Under the pieces are notes generated by a model. The model ran no database searches, was not told where the DNA came from, and worked only from the letters and a program-made list of their open reading frames with translations. Of a stretch of 64,000 bases of DNA, positions 36,458 through 45,402 are shown piece after piece. The translations under genes and the position numbers were made by a program. Origin of the DNA: Rhizobiales bacterium Y(2018) (lineage in GTDB: Bacteria > Pseudomonadota > Alphaproteobacteria > Rhizobiales > Aestuariivirgaceae); assembly GCA_005502925.1 (NCBI GenBank), contig SCPD01000008.1:1-64000 (forward strand). The letters run 5' to 3'. The stretch's first letter is position 1; each line of letters starts with the position of its first letter.

Positions 36458-37749
36458 ACCTCATCGCATGAATTGCGCGCGGCGATCGCCGTGACGAAGG
36501 CGGCATAACTCCAGGCGAGCTTCTTGGCGGAAACCTGCTGTCCGGTGTTTCGATCGAACTGCTCGGAAAGCTCGCCGCTGGCGGGCGTGAAAGCGCGCAC
36601 CGTCTCGAGAAAGGCATCGCCCTTGGCAAAATAGTCACGGGCGAGGTCGCCGGTGCATTCGGCGGCGAGGCGGAAATAGAACTCAGCGGCGGCGAGGGTC
36701 GAGAAATAATAGGCGCCGCCTGAGAAATAGACATCGCTGGCAAACCGGCCCATCGCCGGGGCGCGGTTCTCAGGGCGCCCCTGATTGATGGCATAGAGAC
36801 CGTCGAAAAGCTCTTCGAGCTTGCGCAGGGTCGCCAGCATGCGCACATCGCGGATGCTGTGCAGGGGGCCTGTATCATCGGCATGGATGACGGCGAAGAT
36901 GACCGAGATATCGAGACATTTGGTCGGATCGCCGGAGAGCCTGGAACTGTAGAAGCCATCTGCTTCGCGCCAGAAGGCGTCTAGGTGACGGTTAAGGCCT
37001 GACACTGCCGCGCGGCAGGCCTCGGCTTTCTTAGTATCCTCAAGCCATGAAGCCGCCTTGGCGAGCGCGGTCGCCTCGGCACGCAGCGTGTAATAATGCT
37101 GCCCCTGTTCTTCCTCCCACATGTCGAAGGCAGCCTCACCCAGATGGCGCAGGATGAAATCGATATCGGAGACGGCGAGACGGCTCGCTTTTGTCCGGAT
37201 GTCGGCATCGAGCGGGATGTCAGCTGAAAGCCAGCGCAGCACGGCGATCAGGCGCAGCGCCGGACCATCATGCTGAGGCCTCGACCAGCGGGAAATGTCG
37301 AGCGTGCCGTCGGGATTGACACGGGTCTCGGCGGCCACGTCCTCGGCGCTGATGGCGGCGATCTCGCCATCGGGTCGCAGATATTGCGCGAAATCGGATC
37401 TTGTCTTCGCCCGATCCGTAACCGGCTCGCGATGCGGCAGCGACAGGGAGAAGCCGACGAAATCGCGGAAATGGTCGAGTGCCTCCGGGCCCAGCGTGCC
37501 GTCCTCATGGAGCACACGTATTGCATCGATCACGACGGCGGAGTCGCGGAACCAGTGAAAGAAATAGTCAGGATCGGGATCCCAGGCGGCGAGAACCGGG
37601 GAAGCGACGATCGAGCCCTTGATCGGTGTCACTTCCTGCCCGAAGCCCGGCCGTATTTGCGTGATATGCACCGCCGAAACGGCTTCCAGCATCGCCTTGG
37701 CGGAGAAGCGATATTGCCGGGCGATCCAGTCATCGAGAGGTTCAGGCAT
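36451..37749 (-). CDS. Glycoside hydrolase family 15 (glucoamylase-like)
   Basis: A 432-residue cytoplasmic (alpha/alpha)6-barrel enzyme that releases glucose from the non-reducing ends of glucans. Substrate-site motifs are visible: AAWDPDPDYFFHWFRDSAVV near residue 55, FDMWEEEQGQHYYTLR near 205 (general acid Glu region), and SGELSEQFDRNTGQQVSAKK near 395 (general base Glu region), ending with LAWSYAAFV. The ATG at 37749 is used because the in-frame extension upstream reads through an inverted repeat. It follows the PF10091 glucanase gene on the same strand across a repeat-bearing spacer. Confidence 0.88.
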   Translation of the reverse strand: MPEPLDDWIARQYRFSAKAMLEAVSAVHITQIRPGFGQEVTPIKGSIVASPVLAAWDPDPDYFFHWFRDSAVVIDAIRVLHEDGTLGPEALDHFRDFVGFSLSLPHREPVTDRAKTRSDFAQYLRPDGEIAAISAEDVAAETRVNPDGTLDISRWSRPQHDGPALRLIAVLRWLSADIPLDADIRTKASRLAVSDIDFILRHLGEAAFDMWEEEQGQHYYTLRAEATALAKAASWLEDTKKAEACRAAVSGLNRHLDAFWREADGFYSSRLSGDPTKCLDISVIFAVIHADDTGPLHSIRDVRMLATLRKLEELFDGLYAINQGRPENRAPAMGRFASDVYFSGGAYYFSTLAAAEFYFRLAAECTGDLARDYFAKGDAFLETVRAFTPASGELSEQFDRNTGQQVSAKKLAWSYAAFVTAIAARNSCDEVQ

Positions 37750-37769
37750 GGGCACGCGCCGTAGTGTTT

Positions 37770-37940
37770 CCCTTCTCCCGCTTGCGGGAGAAGGTGGCCG
37801 ACAGGCCGGATGAGGGTGTCGGGAAGACAATCATGAGTGCCGGCTGATGACGTCTCATTCAATTCCTTCGTGACGGGGCAAAGCTGCACGAACACCCTCA
37901 TCCACCCTTCGGGCACCTTCTCCCGCAAGCGGGAGAAGGG
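37770..37940. repeat. Facing pair of rhizobial REP/RIME-like repeats inside an operon
   Basis: The segments 37770-37819 and 37891-37940 are reverse complements over most of 50 bases. Each also contains its own small hairpin, CTTCTCCCGC-TT-GCGGGAGAAG and its mirror, so the region can fold several ways. It shares the core (ACCCTCATCC ... CACCTTCTCCC) with the pair at 111-284. It lies between the glucanase gene and the GH15 gene of the same strand, where it may dampen read-through or protect the upstream message. Confidence 0.75.
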
Positions 37941-37958
37941 GAAAAAGGAGAGGCCGCT

Positions 37959-39233
37959 TCATGTGATGCGCGCGTCGAAATGCGGGCTCTTGAAACCGAG
38001 CTTCTTCAGGCCCGCTTGAATCTCCGGGATGCTCATGAACAGGTTCCACAAGAGGCCGGTGCGGTGGTTTTCGATCATGGCGATGATCGGGCCCTGGTCG
38101 ATGGCGAGGAACGTGTCGGCATACCAGTCGCGGGTTTCGTTGAAGGCGTCGATGAAGCCGAAGCGGCCCCAGAGCTTGTCGCCGGCCTTCAGGAAATGCC
38201 GCAAGGCACGCATCGATTCCTTGGGCGTGTAGGGCATGCTGGCCAATGCCGCCGTCGGCGAGATGGTGCCATTGTCATTGTCGGGCGCATGGGCGCTGTA
38301 GCCGTCGGGATCATCGCTCGCGGTCAGGCCCCAGCAGGACGGGCCATAACCTCTGTGGTTCTTCGGGTTGCGCCGGCAATATTCGTAATTGATGCGGGCA
38401 TGCGCCAGGTTCTGCGCCCCGTAATCGGCATAGTTGTCCTTGAGGCCGCGCGGGTCGAGGCCGCAGAAGGAATAATGGGTGAAGAACAGCGGGCCGCCGG
38501 AAGGAGGGCCGAGTGGCAGCTCGATGCCGTGATAGTCCTTGCCATTGAGGAAGTCGCGGCCCGACGCATAGCCTTCATGATAGACTTCGGGGCCGACGCC
38601 ATAGCGGGGCGCCGAGGCGGCCAGAACATAGGTTATGAGGCATTCGTTCCAGCCGCGGATACCGTGATCGAGCGACCAGCCGTTGTTCGGACTCCAATGC
38701 CAGTAGAGCAGCTTGCGGCCGTCGCGCGTGTGCCAGTTCCACTCGACCTCGTTCCACAGCCAGGTGATGCGGCCGCGCAGGCGCCGCTCGACCGGCGTGT
38801 CGCGGTTGAAATATGCCCGCGCGCAGAGCAGGCCCTGGAAGAGCAGCGACGTCTCGACGAGATCGGCGCCGTCGTCCTTGCGCCAGAAAGGAATGGTCGC
38901 GCCGGTGCGGCCGTCCATGAAATGCGGCAGGACGCCATGATAGCAGGTGCCGCGCTCCAATATGTCGAGCATGCGGCTGAGGCGCTCGATCGCCTCATCA
39001 CGGGTCACCCATTGGCGCTCCACCGCCACGATGAAGGCCATGACGGCAAAGCCGGTGCCGCCGGTCGTCACCTTGTCGTCGTCACGCTCCGACCGGTAGC
39101 GGCGGTCGAGCGCCATGAAGCTCACCGGATGAGCACCCTCCCAGAAATAGCGGAAGGTCTCGCGCTGGACGAATTCGAGAAGCTCGTCGTCGCTGAGCTT
39201 CGCCGCGGGCTTGGCGCCGGTCTTCTTCTTCAT
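37959..39233 (-). CDS. PF10091 glucoamylase-like family protein, GH144-type beta-1,2-glucanase candidate
   Basis: A 424-residue (alpha/alpha)6-barrel protein of the family that includes endo-beta-1,2-glucanases (GH144) and the C-terminal part of cyclic glucan synthases. Recognisable blocks are FVQRETFRYFWEGAHP (near 21), TGGTGFAVMAFIVAVER (near 57), GIRGWNECLITYVLAASAPR (near 195), FFTHYSFCGLDPRG (near 245), GYGPSCWGLTASDDPDGY (near 300), and DWYADTFLAIDQGPIIAMIE (near 385). No signal peptide is seen, so it would act on imported glucan. It overlaps the ABC transporter gene upstream by four bases, which supports uptake followed by cleavage. Exact linkage specificity is inference. Confidence 0.85.
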   Translation of the reverse strand: MKKKTGAKPAAKLSDDELLEFVQRETFRYFWEGAHPVSFMALDRRYRSERDDDKVTTGGTGFAVMAFIVAVERQWVTRDEAIERLSRMLDILERGTCYHGVLPHFMDGRTGATIPFWRKDDGADLVETSLLFQGLLCARAYFNRDTPVERRLRGRITWLWNEVEWNWHTRDGRKLLYWHWSPNNGWSLDHGIRGWNECLITYVLAASAPRYGVGPEVYHEGYASGRDFLNGKDYHGIELPLGPPSGGPLFFTHYSFCGLDPRGLKDNYADYGAQNLAHARINYEYCRRNPKNHRGYGPSCWGLTASDDPDGYSAHAPDNDNGTISPTAALASMPYTPKESMRALRHFLKAGDKLWGRFGFIDAFNETRDWYADTFLAIDQGPIIAMIENHRTGLLWNLFMSIPEIQAGLKKLGFKSPHFDARIT

Positions 39234-41065
39234 TTCGCGGGTTCCAGATAGCGGGCAACGGGAGTCTTCGGCCTGATGTCGGGCATTTCCTTGCGCTCCG
39301 GCAGGCAGCGCGTTTCGGGGTCTTTCACCAGATGCAGGACGCGCTTGAAGACATGGTCATGCGCCTCGGCCTTGCCGATATGGATGATGCCGGTGTCCTT
39401 CAGATCGCGGGCGAGCATCGCGACGATGCGTTCATGGGTCTCGTCATCGACCGAATCGAGCACCTCGTCGATCAGCAGCCATTTCGGCTGGTGCATCCTG
39501 ACGCGGGCGAAGGCCAGCGCCTGCTGCTCGTCGTCGTCGAGCTTCTTGTCCCAGCGCTTCTGCTGGTCAAGCCGGCGGATGAGATCGTCGAGACCGGTGC
39601 TCTTCAGCGCGTCCTCGAACTGCTCGGGCTTGAAGTCGCCGACGACTGAGGGATAGGCGAGGACCTCGCGCAAGGTGCCGGGCGGCATATAGGGAATGCG
39701 CGGCATATATAGGATGCTTTCACCCTTGGGCCAGGCAACGCGCCCGTCGCCCCACAGCCAAAGGCCGGACAGGGTGCGGAACAGCAGCGTCTTGCCGGCG
39801 CCCGAGTCGCCCACCATGAGCACGCGCTCGCCGGCCTTGATCTCGACATCACGCTCCTGGAGCATGGTGCAGCCGGTCGGGGACGCAATCTCCAGATTTT
39901 CGATGCGGACCTTGCCGGGCTCGTCGCCCTCGGTGAAATCGATGCGGCTCTCCACCGTGTGCAGCACGTCGGTCTTGAGGACGGCGCTCCTGAAATTCGC
40001 GATGCGCAGGAGAGTAGCGCGCCAGTCGGCGATGGCGCTGAAATTGTCGATGAACCAGCGCAGCGAATTGTGCACTTGGTTGAAGGCGCCGACCGCCATC
40101 ATCAAGCCGCCGAAAGAAAGATTGCCGGCGAAATAGACCGGGGCGGCGACCAGGATCGGCGCCACGATGGTGAACCAGCCATAGCCGGCGGTGACCCAGG
40201 TGAGGCCGGTGATGCGGGCGATGATGCGGCTGGTGGCGTCGAGCACCGCCCGGAGATTGACCTCGATGCGCCGCTTCTCGTCGACCTCGCCGCGGAACAG
40301 TGCGACGGCATCGATATGTTCGTTGACGCGCATCATCGAGAAGCGGAGATCGGCCTCGCGGGCATAGCGGTCGGCATTGCGCTGGACCAGCGGCCGGCCC
40401 ACCCAATAGCTGATGAGGGAAGCCGAGCCCGCATAGATGATGGCCGCCCAGACCATGTAGCCCGGAATGTCGAAGCTCCGGCCGCCGACCGTGAAGATGA
40501 AGCCGGAGGACAGCGACCAGAGCACGCCGATGAAGCTCGCGAGCAGGATCGAGGCCTGAAACAGGCCGATGCCGAGATCGGCCGACAGCTCGGTCAGGTG
40601 GCGGGCATCCTCATGCAGGCGCTGGTCGGGATTGACGCCGATCGGGCCGGCGCTCGCCAGCCGGAAGGCGCGCAAGGGCTGCATCCATAGGCCGACGAGG
40701 TCGAGCACCAGACCTTCGCGCAGCTTGAGCTTGATCATCTGATGCAGCCAGGTCTGCAGCACATTCATGACGAGGAGACTGCCGGCGATCATGCCGAAGA
40801 CGCCGAGCTGGACGAGGAAATCGGTGAGATCGCGCCGGGCGAGGGCGTCATAGAAGGGCTGGTTCCAGCTGTTGAGGCGAATCTGCCCATAGGCGGTGAG
40901 GAGGATGACGGCGACGAGGCCGGCGCCGAGGGCAAACAGGGTGTTGCGCACGGGAGAGGCGAACAGGGCGCCGATCATCATCGAAACTTGCGGGACGAGG
41001 CCCTGATGGGCGGCTTCGTCAATGTCAGTCGCGGCGTCGGCGAGCTGGGCGGACTGATCGGTCAT
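39230..41065 (-). CDS. SbmA/BacA-like ABC half-transporter (permease-ATPase fusion), canonical
   Basis: A 611-residue fused exporter-fold transporter of the ABCD/SbmA-like group, whose members import peptides, cobalamin or other large solutes. The membrane part (about 40-340) contains LNSWNQPFYDALARRDLTDF and GLTWVTAGYGWFTIVAPILV. The nucleotide-binding domain has a normal Walker A (GDSGAGKT, 419-426), a signature-like LDDDEQQALAFARV and Walker B WLLIDEVLD (529-537). Its gene lies between a closely related half-transporter (72 bases upstream) and the glucanase gene (four-base overlap). Together they would form a heterodimer; substrate may be a glucan fragment, by context. Confidence 0.88.
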   Translation of the reverse strand: MTDQSAQLADAATDIDEAAHQGLVPQVSMMIGALFASPVRNTLFALGAGLVAVILLTAYGQIRLNSWNQPFYDALARRDLTDFLVQLGVFGMIAGSLLVMNVLQTWLHQMIKLKLREGLVLDLVGLWMQPLRAFRLASAGPIGVNPDQRLHEDARHLTELSADLGIGLFQASILLASFIGVLWSLSSGFIFTVGGRSFDIPGYMVWAAIIYAGSASLISYWVGRPLVQRNADRYAREADLRFSMMRVNEHIDAVALFRGEVDEKRRIEVNLRAVLDATSRIIARITGLTWVTAGYGWFTIVAPILVAAPVYFAGNLSFGGLMMAVGAFNQVHNSLRWFIDNFSAIADWRATLLRIANFRSAVLKTDVLHTVESRIDFTEGDEPGKVRIENLEIASPTGCTMLQERDVEIKAGERVLMVGDSGAGKTLLFRTLSGLWLWGDGRVAWPKGESILYMPRIPYMPPGTLREVLAYPSVVGDFKPEQFEDALKSTGLDDLIRRLDQQKRWDKKLDDDEQQALAFARVRMHQPKWLLIDEVLDSVDDETHERIVAMLARDLKDTGIIHIGKAEAHDHVFKRVLHLVKDPETRCLPERKEMPDIRPKTPVARYLEPAK

Positions 41066-41137
41066 GGCGGGCTAACCTTGGGAATCTAGAGGATGAAATG
41101 CCATCCTCGCATTCCTCATCAGCCAGGGGGAGTGAAA

Positions 41138-42871
41138 TTATTCGGCAGCCTCGATGCGCTGACGGGCCTGCATTGGCGCTGCGTCAAAAGTTACCGGCGG
41201 GGCCGCCGTCTCAAGCTTGCGCGCCAGACGGAACTTGCGCTCGAAGAAGCCGTTGAGCGCGGTGCAGGCGCCGAGGCCGATGACGGCCGTGCCGAGAAGT
41301 TCGCGGGCGAAGACCGAGCGGAACACGCGCAGATCCTGCTCGTTGGCGGTGGCGGCCATGTCCTCGAACAGCACCCAGGCCGGACGATGCAGGATGAGGC
41401 GCGCCAGCATCAGGCGCTGCTGGTCCTGGGCCTGCAGAGCGCGGTCCCAGCGCTCCTTGTCGTCGAGCCGACCCAACAGGTTCATGAGTCCAGCCCTGAC
41501 CAGAGCGGAGGAGATCAGCGTGTCGTCGAGATCAGCAGCGCTCGCCGGATAGATCATCGCCTCGCGCAACGTGCCGATGCGGAAATCGAGGCGCGCCGGC
41601 ACGAACATCACGTCCTTGGCCTCGGGGAGGAGAATGGTGCCCGAGCCTTCAAGCGACAGGCCGACCAAGGTGCGCAGCAGGAGGGCGCGGTCGCTGTCGG
41701 CGGTGGTTTCGATCAAGGCGCGCTCGCCCGGCTTGAGCTCGATCGTGGGTGTGGCGAAGGTCAGCGGGCTGTCGGCATGGCCGATGGCGGCATTGTCGAA
41801 GCTGACATGGCCTTGTGGATGGGGAGCAAGCGCGATGCCGGTAGAGTCGGGCGCGGGTTCGGGATCGAGATAAGCGAGGCCGTTGCGGAAGCGCGAGACG
41901 CGCAGCAGGGTCGCCCGCCAGTCGGCAATGCCGGGGAAGTTGTCGACGAACCAGCGCAGCGAGTTCTGCACCTGGGTGAAAGCGCCGACCACCATCATCA
42001 GCCCGCCCAGGCTGAGGCTGCCACTGAAGACGCCGGGTGTCGCGAGCAGGATGGGCACCACGAGCGCCAGCCAGCCATAGCCCGAGGTGATCCAGGTGAG
42101 GCGCGAATGGCCGTTGGCGAGCTTGCGGCCGAGATCGATCACGCTGACGATCGAGCCATTGGCGGTGCTCCGTTCATGCGCTTCGCCGCGCGCCATCGCG
42201 ACCGACGCTACGGTCTCATTGATGCGCATGATGGCGAAACGCAGATCGGCTTCACGGGCGTAGCGTTCGGCATTGAGCTTGATGAGCGGACGGCCGATGA
42301 GCCAGGTCAGCCAGGAACCGGTCAGCGCGTAAGCGAGCGCGCACCACACCATGTAGCCCGGAATGGTGAAGGTGCGGCCGTCATAGCTGAACACGACCTG
42401 ATTGGAGAGCGCCCATAACACGCCGACGAAACTCAGGAGCAGCAGGCTGGCGTGGAACAGGCCGATGACGAGGCTGGCCGACATGTCGGCAAGCTGGCGG
42501 GCGTCGGCCTGGATATATTGATCGGGATTGGCGCCGTCTTCGCCGGCTTGCGACAAATGAAAGGCGCGTCCCGGTTTGAGCCACTGATCCATCAGATCGT
42601 GGGTCAGCCATTCGCGCAAGCGGACCTTGATGGTTTCCTGCAACCAGGTCTGTGCCACCACGAGACAGAGCAGGCCGCCGACGATAACGAGGAAGGCCAC
42701 GACCTCATTGGCGAGAAGCGGCAGCGAGCGCTGGAACAGCGCATCATAGAAGCTGCCGAACCAGGCGTTGAGCTTGATCTGCCCGAATGTGTTGATGAGG
42801 ATGATGAAGACGAGCCCCGCGGCCATCAGAAGCAGCTTATTGCGAAGCGGGGAGATGTTGAGGGCACGCAA
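41138..42871 (-). CDS. SbmA/BacA-like ABC half-transporter with degenerate nucleotide-binding site
   Basis: A paralogue of the adjacent half-transporter, with the same membrane blocks (LNAWFGSFYDALFQRSLPLL; RLTWITSGYGWLALVVPILL). The nucleotide-binding domain is damaged. Where Walker A should be, residues 388-396 read ETTADSDRA, with no P-loop glycines or lysine. The signature region is LQAQDQQRLMLARL and Walker B has become WVLFEDMA (499-506), with the Asp-Glu order reversed. It probably provides the inactive site of a heterodimer. The start is unclear: TTG at 42871 gives 577 residues, but the frame stays open to a stop at 43034-43036, and the translated upstream part (RRFWAQALPLLRAL) looks like protein. 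The only candidate initiators there are CTG codons, one at 43033 behind AGGA. Confidence 0.85.
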   Translation of the reverse strand: MRALNISPLRNKLLLMAAGLVFIILINTFGQIKLNAWFGSFYDALFQRSLPLLANEVVAFLVIVGGLLCLVVAQTWLQETIKVRLREWLTHDLMDQWLKPGRAFHLSQAGEDGANPDQYIQADARQLADMSASLVIGLFHASLLLLSFVGVLWALSNQVVFSYDGRTFTIPGYMVWCALAYALTGSWLTWLIGRPLIKLNAERYAREADLRFAIMRINETVASVAMARGEAHERSTANGSIVSVIDLGRKLANGHSRLTWITSGYGWLALVVPILLATPGVFSGSLSLGGLMMVVGAFTQVQNSLRWFVDNFPGIADWRATLLRVSRFRNGLAYLDPEPAPDSTGIALAPHPQGHVSFDNAAIGHADSPLTFATPTIELKPGERALIETTADSDRALLLRTLVGLSLEGSGTILLPEAKDVMFVPARLDFRIGTLREAMIYPASAADLDDTLISSALVRAGLMNLLGRLDDKERWDRALQAQDQQRLMLARLILHRPAWVLFEDMAATANEQDLRVFRSVFARELLGTAVIGLGACTALNGFFERKFRLARKLETAAPPVTFDAAPMQARQRIEAAE

Positions 42872-43069
42872 CAGTGGCAGTGCCTGCGCCCAGAAGCGGC
42901 GCTCATTGTTTTCGGCACAGAACTTATGCCACGCCGGAGGTGCCGTCTCCGACGTTTTACCAGCTACCCCATGGGTCCGATACCAGCCCCTTGTTTCCTT
43001 GCCGTCTTTCTTCTTTTTTGATTCTCTGCCCAGTTACGAATCCTAATCGAAGATGATGTGCCTCGCTAG

Positions 43070-43168
43070 TAAACGCTTTATGTAAATCCCGTGCGCGCGG
43101 CCAAAATCTCGATTATTCAAGAGACTGTGACGGTAAAGCCACAGCCGACGAAGTTCCATTATTGGAAC
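43070..43168. promoter_or_regulatory. Divergent control region with two candidate operators
   Basis: The gap between the ABC pair and the GH3 gene contains TAAACGCTTTA at 43070-43080, which resembles LacI/GalR-family sites with their central CG, and a perfect 16-nt dyad GTTCCA-TTAT-TGGAAC at 43153-43168. Both are suited to sugar-responsive control of the two divergent transcripts. No matching regulator gene is encoded next to them apart from the LysR gene at 45.4 kb. Confidence 0.45.
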
Positions 43169-43245
43169 TCCTGCAATTGTCAGGCAAATACTATGCCGCG
43201 CGATGTGAATGGCCGCTGAACAGTTCCGGGAGCACAGGTTTGAAT

Positions 43246-45399
43246 ATGTCAGTGAGATTGACCGATCGGGTGAAGCGTCTCTTGGGAGCGATGAGTGTCG
43301 ACGAAAAGATCGGTCAACTGAATATGTTGACGGCGGGCCATGTGATCACCGGTCCCGGTGATCCGGCGAACTACATCGAGGCCCTCAAGGCCGGGCGTCT
43401 CGGCGGCGTGTTCAATCTCTTTGGCCGTGGGCAGGTGCGCGATCTCCAGCGCATGGCGCTCGAAGAGACGCGGCTCGGCATCCCGTTGATCTTCGGCTAT
43501 GACATCATTCACGGCCATCGGACGATCTTCCCCATTCCCCTTGCGGAATCCGGCGCTTTCGACGCAGCGCTCTGGGAACGCACCGCGAGGGTGGCGGCGC
43601 TCGAGGGTGCCGCGGAAGGACTCAACCTCACTTTCGCGCCCATGCTCGATATCTCGCGCGATCCGCGCTGGGGCCGGATGGCGGAGAGCGCCGGTGAAGA
43701 TCCTTGGGTCACCTCGCTGTTCGCCAGAGCAAAGACGCATGGGTTCCAGGGCGACGATATCAAGTCGCCGCTTTCGCTCGCCGCCACCGCCAAACATCTG
43801 GCGGCTTATGGCGCCTCGGTCGCCGGGCGCGATTACGCCCAGGTCGAGGTCACAGAGCGGACATTACATGAAGTCTATCTACCGCCCTTCAAGGCGGCGA
43901 TCGAGGCGGGTGTGGCAGCGATCATGCCGGCCTTCACCGACATGGACAGCATACCGCTCACCGCCCATGTGCCGATCCTGCGCGACCTGGTGCGCAAGCA
44001 ATGGGGCTTCGAGGGCGTCATCATCAGCGACTATAATGCCGTCACCGAGCTCATTGCGCATGGTATCGCCGCCGACCTGACCGAGGCTTCGGCGCTGGCG
44101 CTCAAGGCCGGCGTCGATATTGACCTTATGGGACTTGCTTATGTGCAGGGCCTGGCGCCGGCCCTGCAGCAGGGCGCCATCACGATCGACGAGCTCAATC
44201 AGGCGACCGCGCGCGTGCTCATGCTCAAGGAACAGATGGGCCTGTTCGATGATCCCTATCGCGAGGCGGCGGCCAAGTTCGACCATAAAGCCCGGCGCGT
44301 CGAGCACCGCGACATCGCACTCGATGCGGCGCGCCGTTCGATCGTGCTCTTAACCAACCGCAATAATGCGCTCCCCGTCACCACGCCGCCGCAACGCGTC
44401 GCGGTGCTGGGACCGCTCGCCAATGCGCAGGCCGAAATGCTGGGGCCGTGGTCGGGAGCCGGGCTCATCGAGGACATGGTGCCGTTCCTGCCCGGCATCC
44501 GGGCGGCCTGGCCGCGCGCCGAGATCCTGCACGCGCCGGGCGTCGAGATCGAAGGCGGCGATCTCGCCGGCATCGACGCCGCGGTCGAGCTGGCGCGGCG
44601 GTCCGATCTCGTCGTGCTGTGTCTCGGCGAGCAGCGTTTCATGAGCGGCGAAGCGGGTAGCCGGGCGCGGCCCGATCTGCCCGGCCATCAGGCGGAATTC
44701 GCCAAGGCCATCCTCGATACCGGCAAGCCGGTGATCGTGCTGCTGTCGTCGGGCCGGCCATTGACGGCGAGCTGGCTCATCGAACGCGCCGATGCGGTGC
44801 TCGCTACCTGGTTCCTCGGCAGCGAGGCCGGCCATGCGGTGGCCGACGTGCTGACCGGCAAATGGAACCCTTCGGCCAAATTGTCGGTGTCTTGGCCGGT
44901 CGATGTGGGGCAGATGCCGGTCTTCTACGGTCACAAGCCGAGCGGGCGGCCGCTCAAAACGGACTTCCGCTATTCGAGCAAATATCTCGATCTGCCGAAC
45001 GAGCCCTTGTTCCCCTTCGGCCACGGTCTTTCCTATACGCGCTTCGCCTATGGCGATCTCGTCGCCAATCCGAGCGAATTGCGCGCCGGCGACAAGATCA
45101 CGATCGAAGTTTCGGTCAGCAATGACGGCAAGGTGCCAGGCGAGGAGACGGTGTTCCTGTTCATGCGCGATCCGGTGGCGAGCGTGTCGCGCCCGGTGCT
45201 CGAGCTCAAGGGAATAGAGAAAGTCGTTCTCGCACCCGGACAATCGAAACGCGTGAGCCTCACGCTCTCGACCGACGATCTGAAGTTTTTAGGCGCGGGT
45301 TTCGCTCCGACGCTCGAGGCAGGCGCCCTCGAAATCTTCGTCGGGCCGTCGGCGAAAGAAGAGACCTTGCTCAAGGCGCAACTGCGGGTCGTCCTGTAG
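43246..45399 (+). CDS. Glycoside hydrolase family 3 beta-glucosidase (BglX-like)
   Basis: A 717-residue exo-acting beta-glycosidase. The GH3 N-terminal barrel includes LSSA-type blocks, here LTFAPMLDISRDPRWGRMAE (near 128) and TAKHLAAYGA (near 183). The nucleophile Asp lies in FEGVIISDYNAV (near 261). The GH3 C-terminal domain and a fibronectin-III-like tail follow (LPNEPLFPFGHGLSYTRFAY near 585; ISVSNDGKVPGEETVFLFMR-type block). No signal peptide is visible, unlike periplasmic BglX, so a cytoplasmic role fits. The ATG at 43246 is chosen; an upstream TTG frame from 43162 runs through the operator dyad. Divergent from the transporter pair, it would finish glucan breakdown to glucose. Confidence 0.93.
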   Translation: MSVRLTDRVKRLLGAMSVDEKIGQLNMLTAGHVITGPGDPANYIEALKAGRLGGVFNLFGRGQVRDLQRMALEETRLGIPLIFGYDIIHGHRTIFPIPLAESGAFDAALWERTARVAALEGAAEGLNLTFAPMLDISRDPRWGRMAESAGEDPWVTSLFARAKTHGFQGDDIKSPLSLAATAKHLAAYGASVAGRDYAQVEVTERTLHEVYLPPFKAAIEAGVAAIMPAFTDMDSIPLTAHVPILRDLVRKQWGFEGVIISDYNAVTELIAHGIAADLTEASALALKAGVDIDLMGLAYVQGLAPALQQGAITIDELNQATARVLMLKEQMGLFDDPYREAAAKFDHKARRVEHRDIALDAARRSIVLLTNRNNALPVTTPPQRVAVLGPLANAQAEMLGPWSGAGLIEDMVPFLPGIRAAWPRAEILHAPGVEIEGGDLAGIDAAVELARRSDLVVLCLGEQRFMSGEAGSRARPDLPGHQAEFAKAILDTGKPVIVLLSSGRPLTASWLIERADAVLATWFLGSEAGHAVADVLTGKWNPSAKLSVSWPVDVGQMPVFYGHKPSGRPLKTDFRYSSKYLDLPNEPLFPFGHGLSYTRFAYGDLVANPSELRAGDKITIEVSVSNDGKVPGEETVFLFMRDPVASVSRPVLELKGIEKVVLAPGQSKRVSLTLSTDDLKFLGAGFAPTLEAGALEIFVGPSAKEETLLKAQLRVVL

Positions 45400-45402
45400 C
45401 CG

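Noticed and set aside
43162-43245. TTG start for the GH3 gene, adding 28 residues
   Set aside because: The extension has no signal-peptide or GH3 character and overlaps the GTTCCA-N4-TGGAAC dyad; the ATG at 43246 gives the normal N-terminus.
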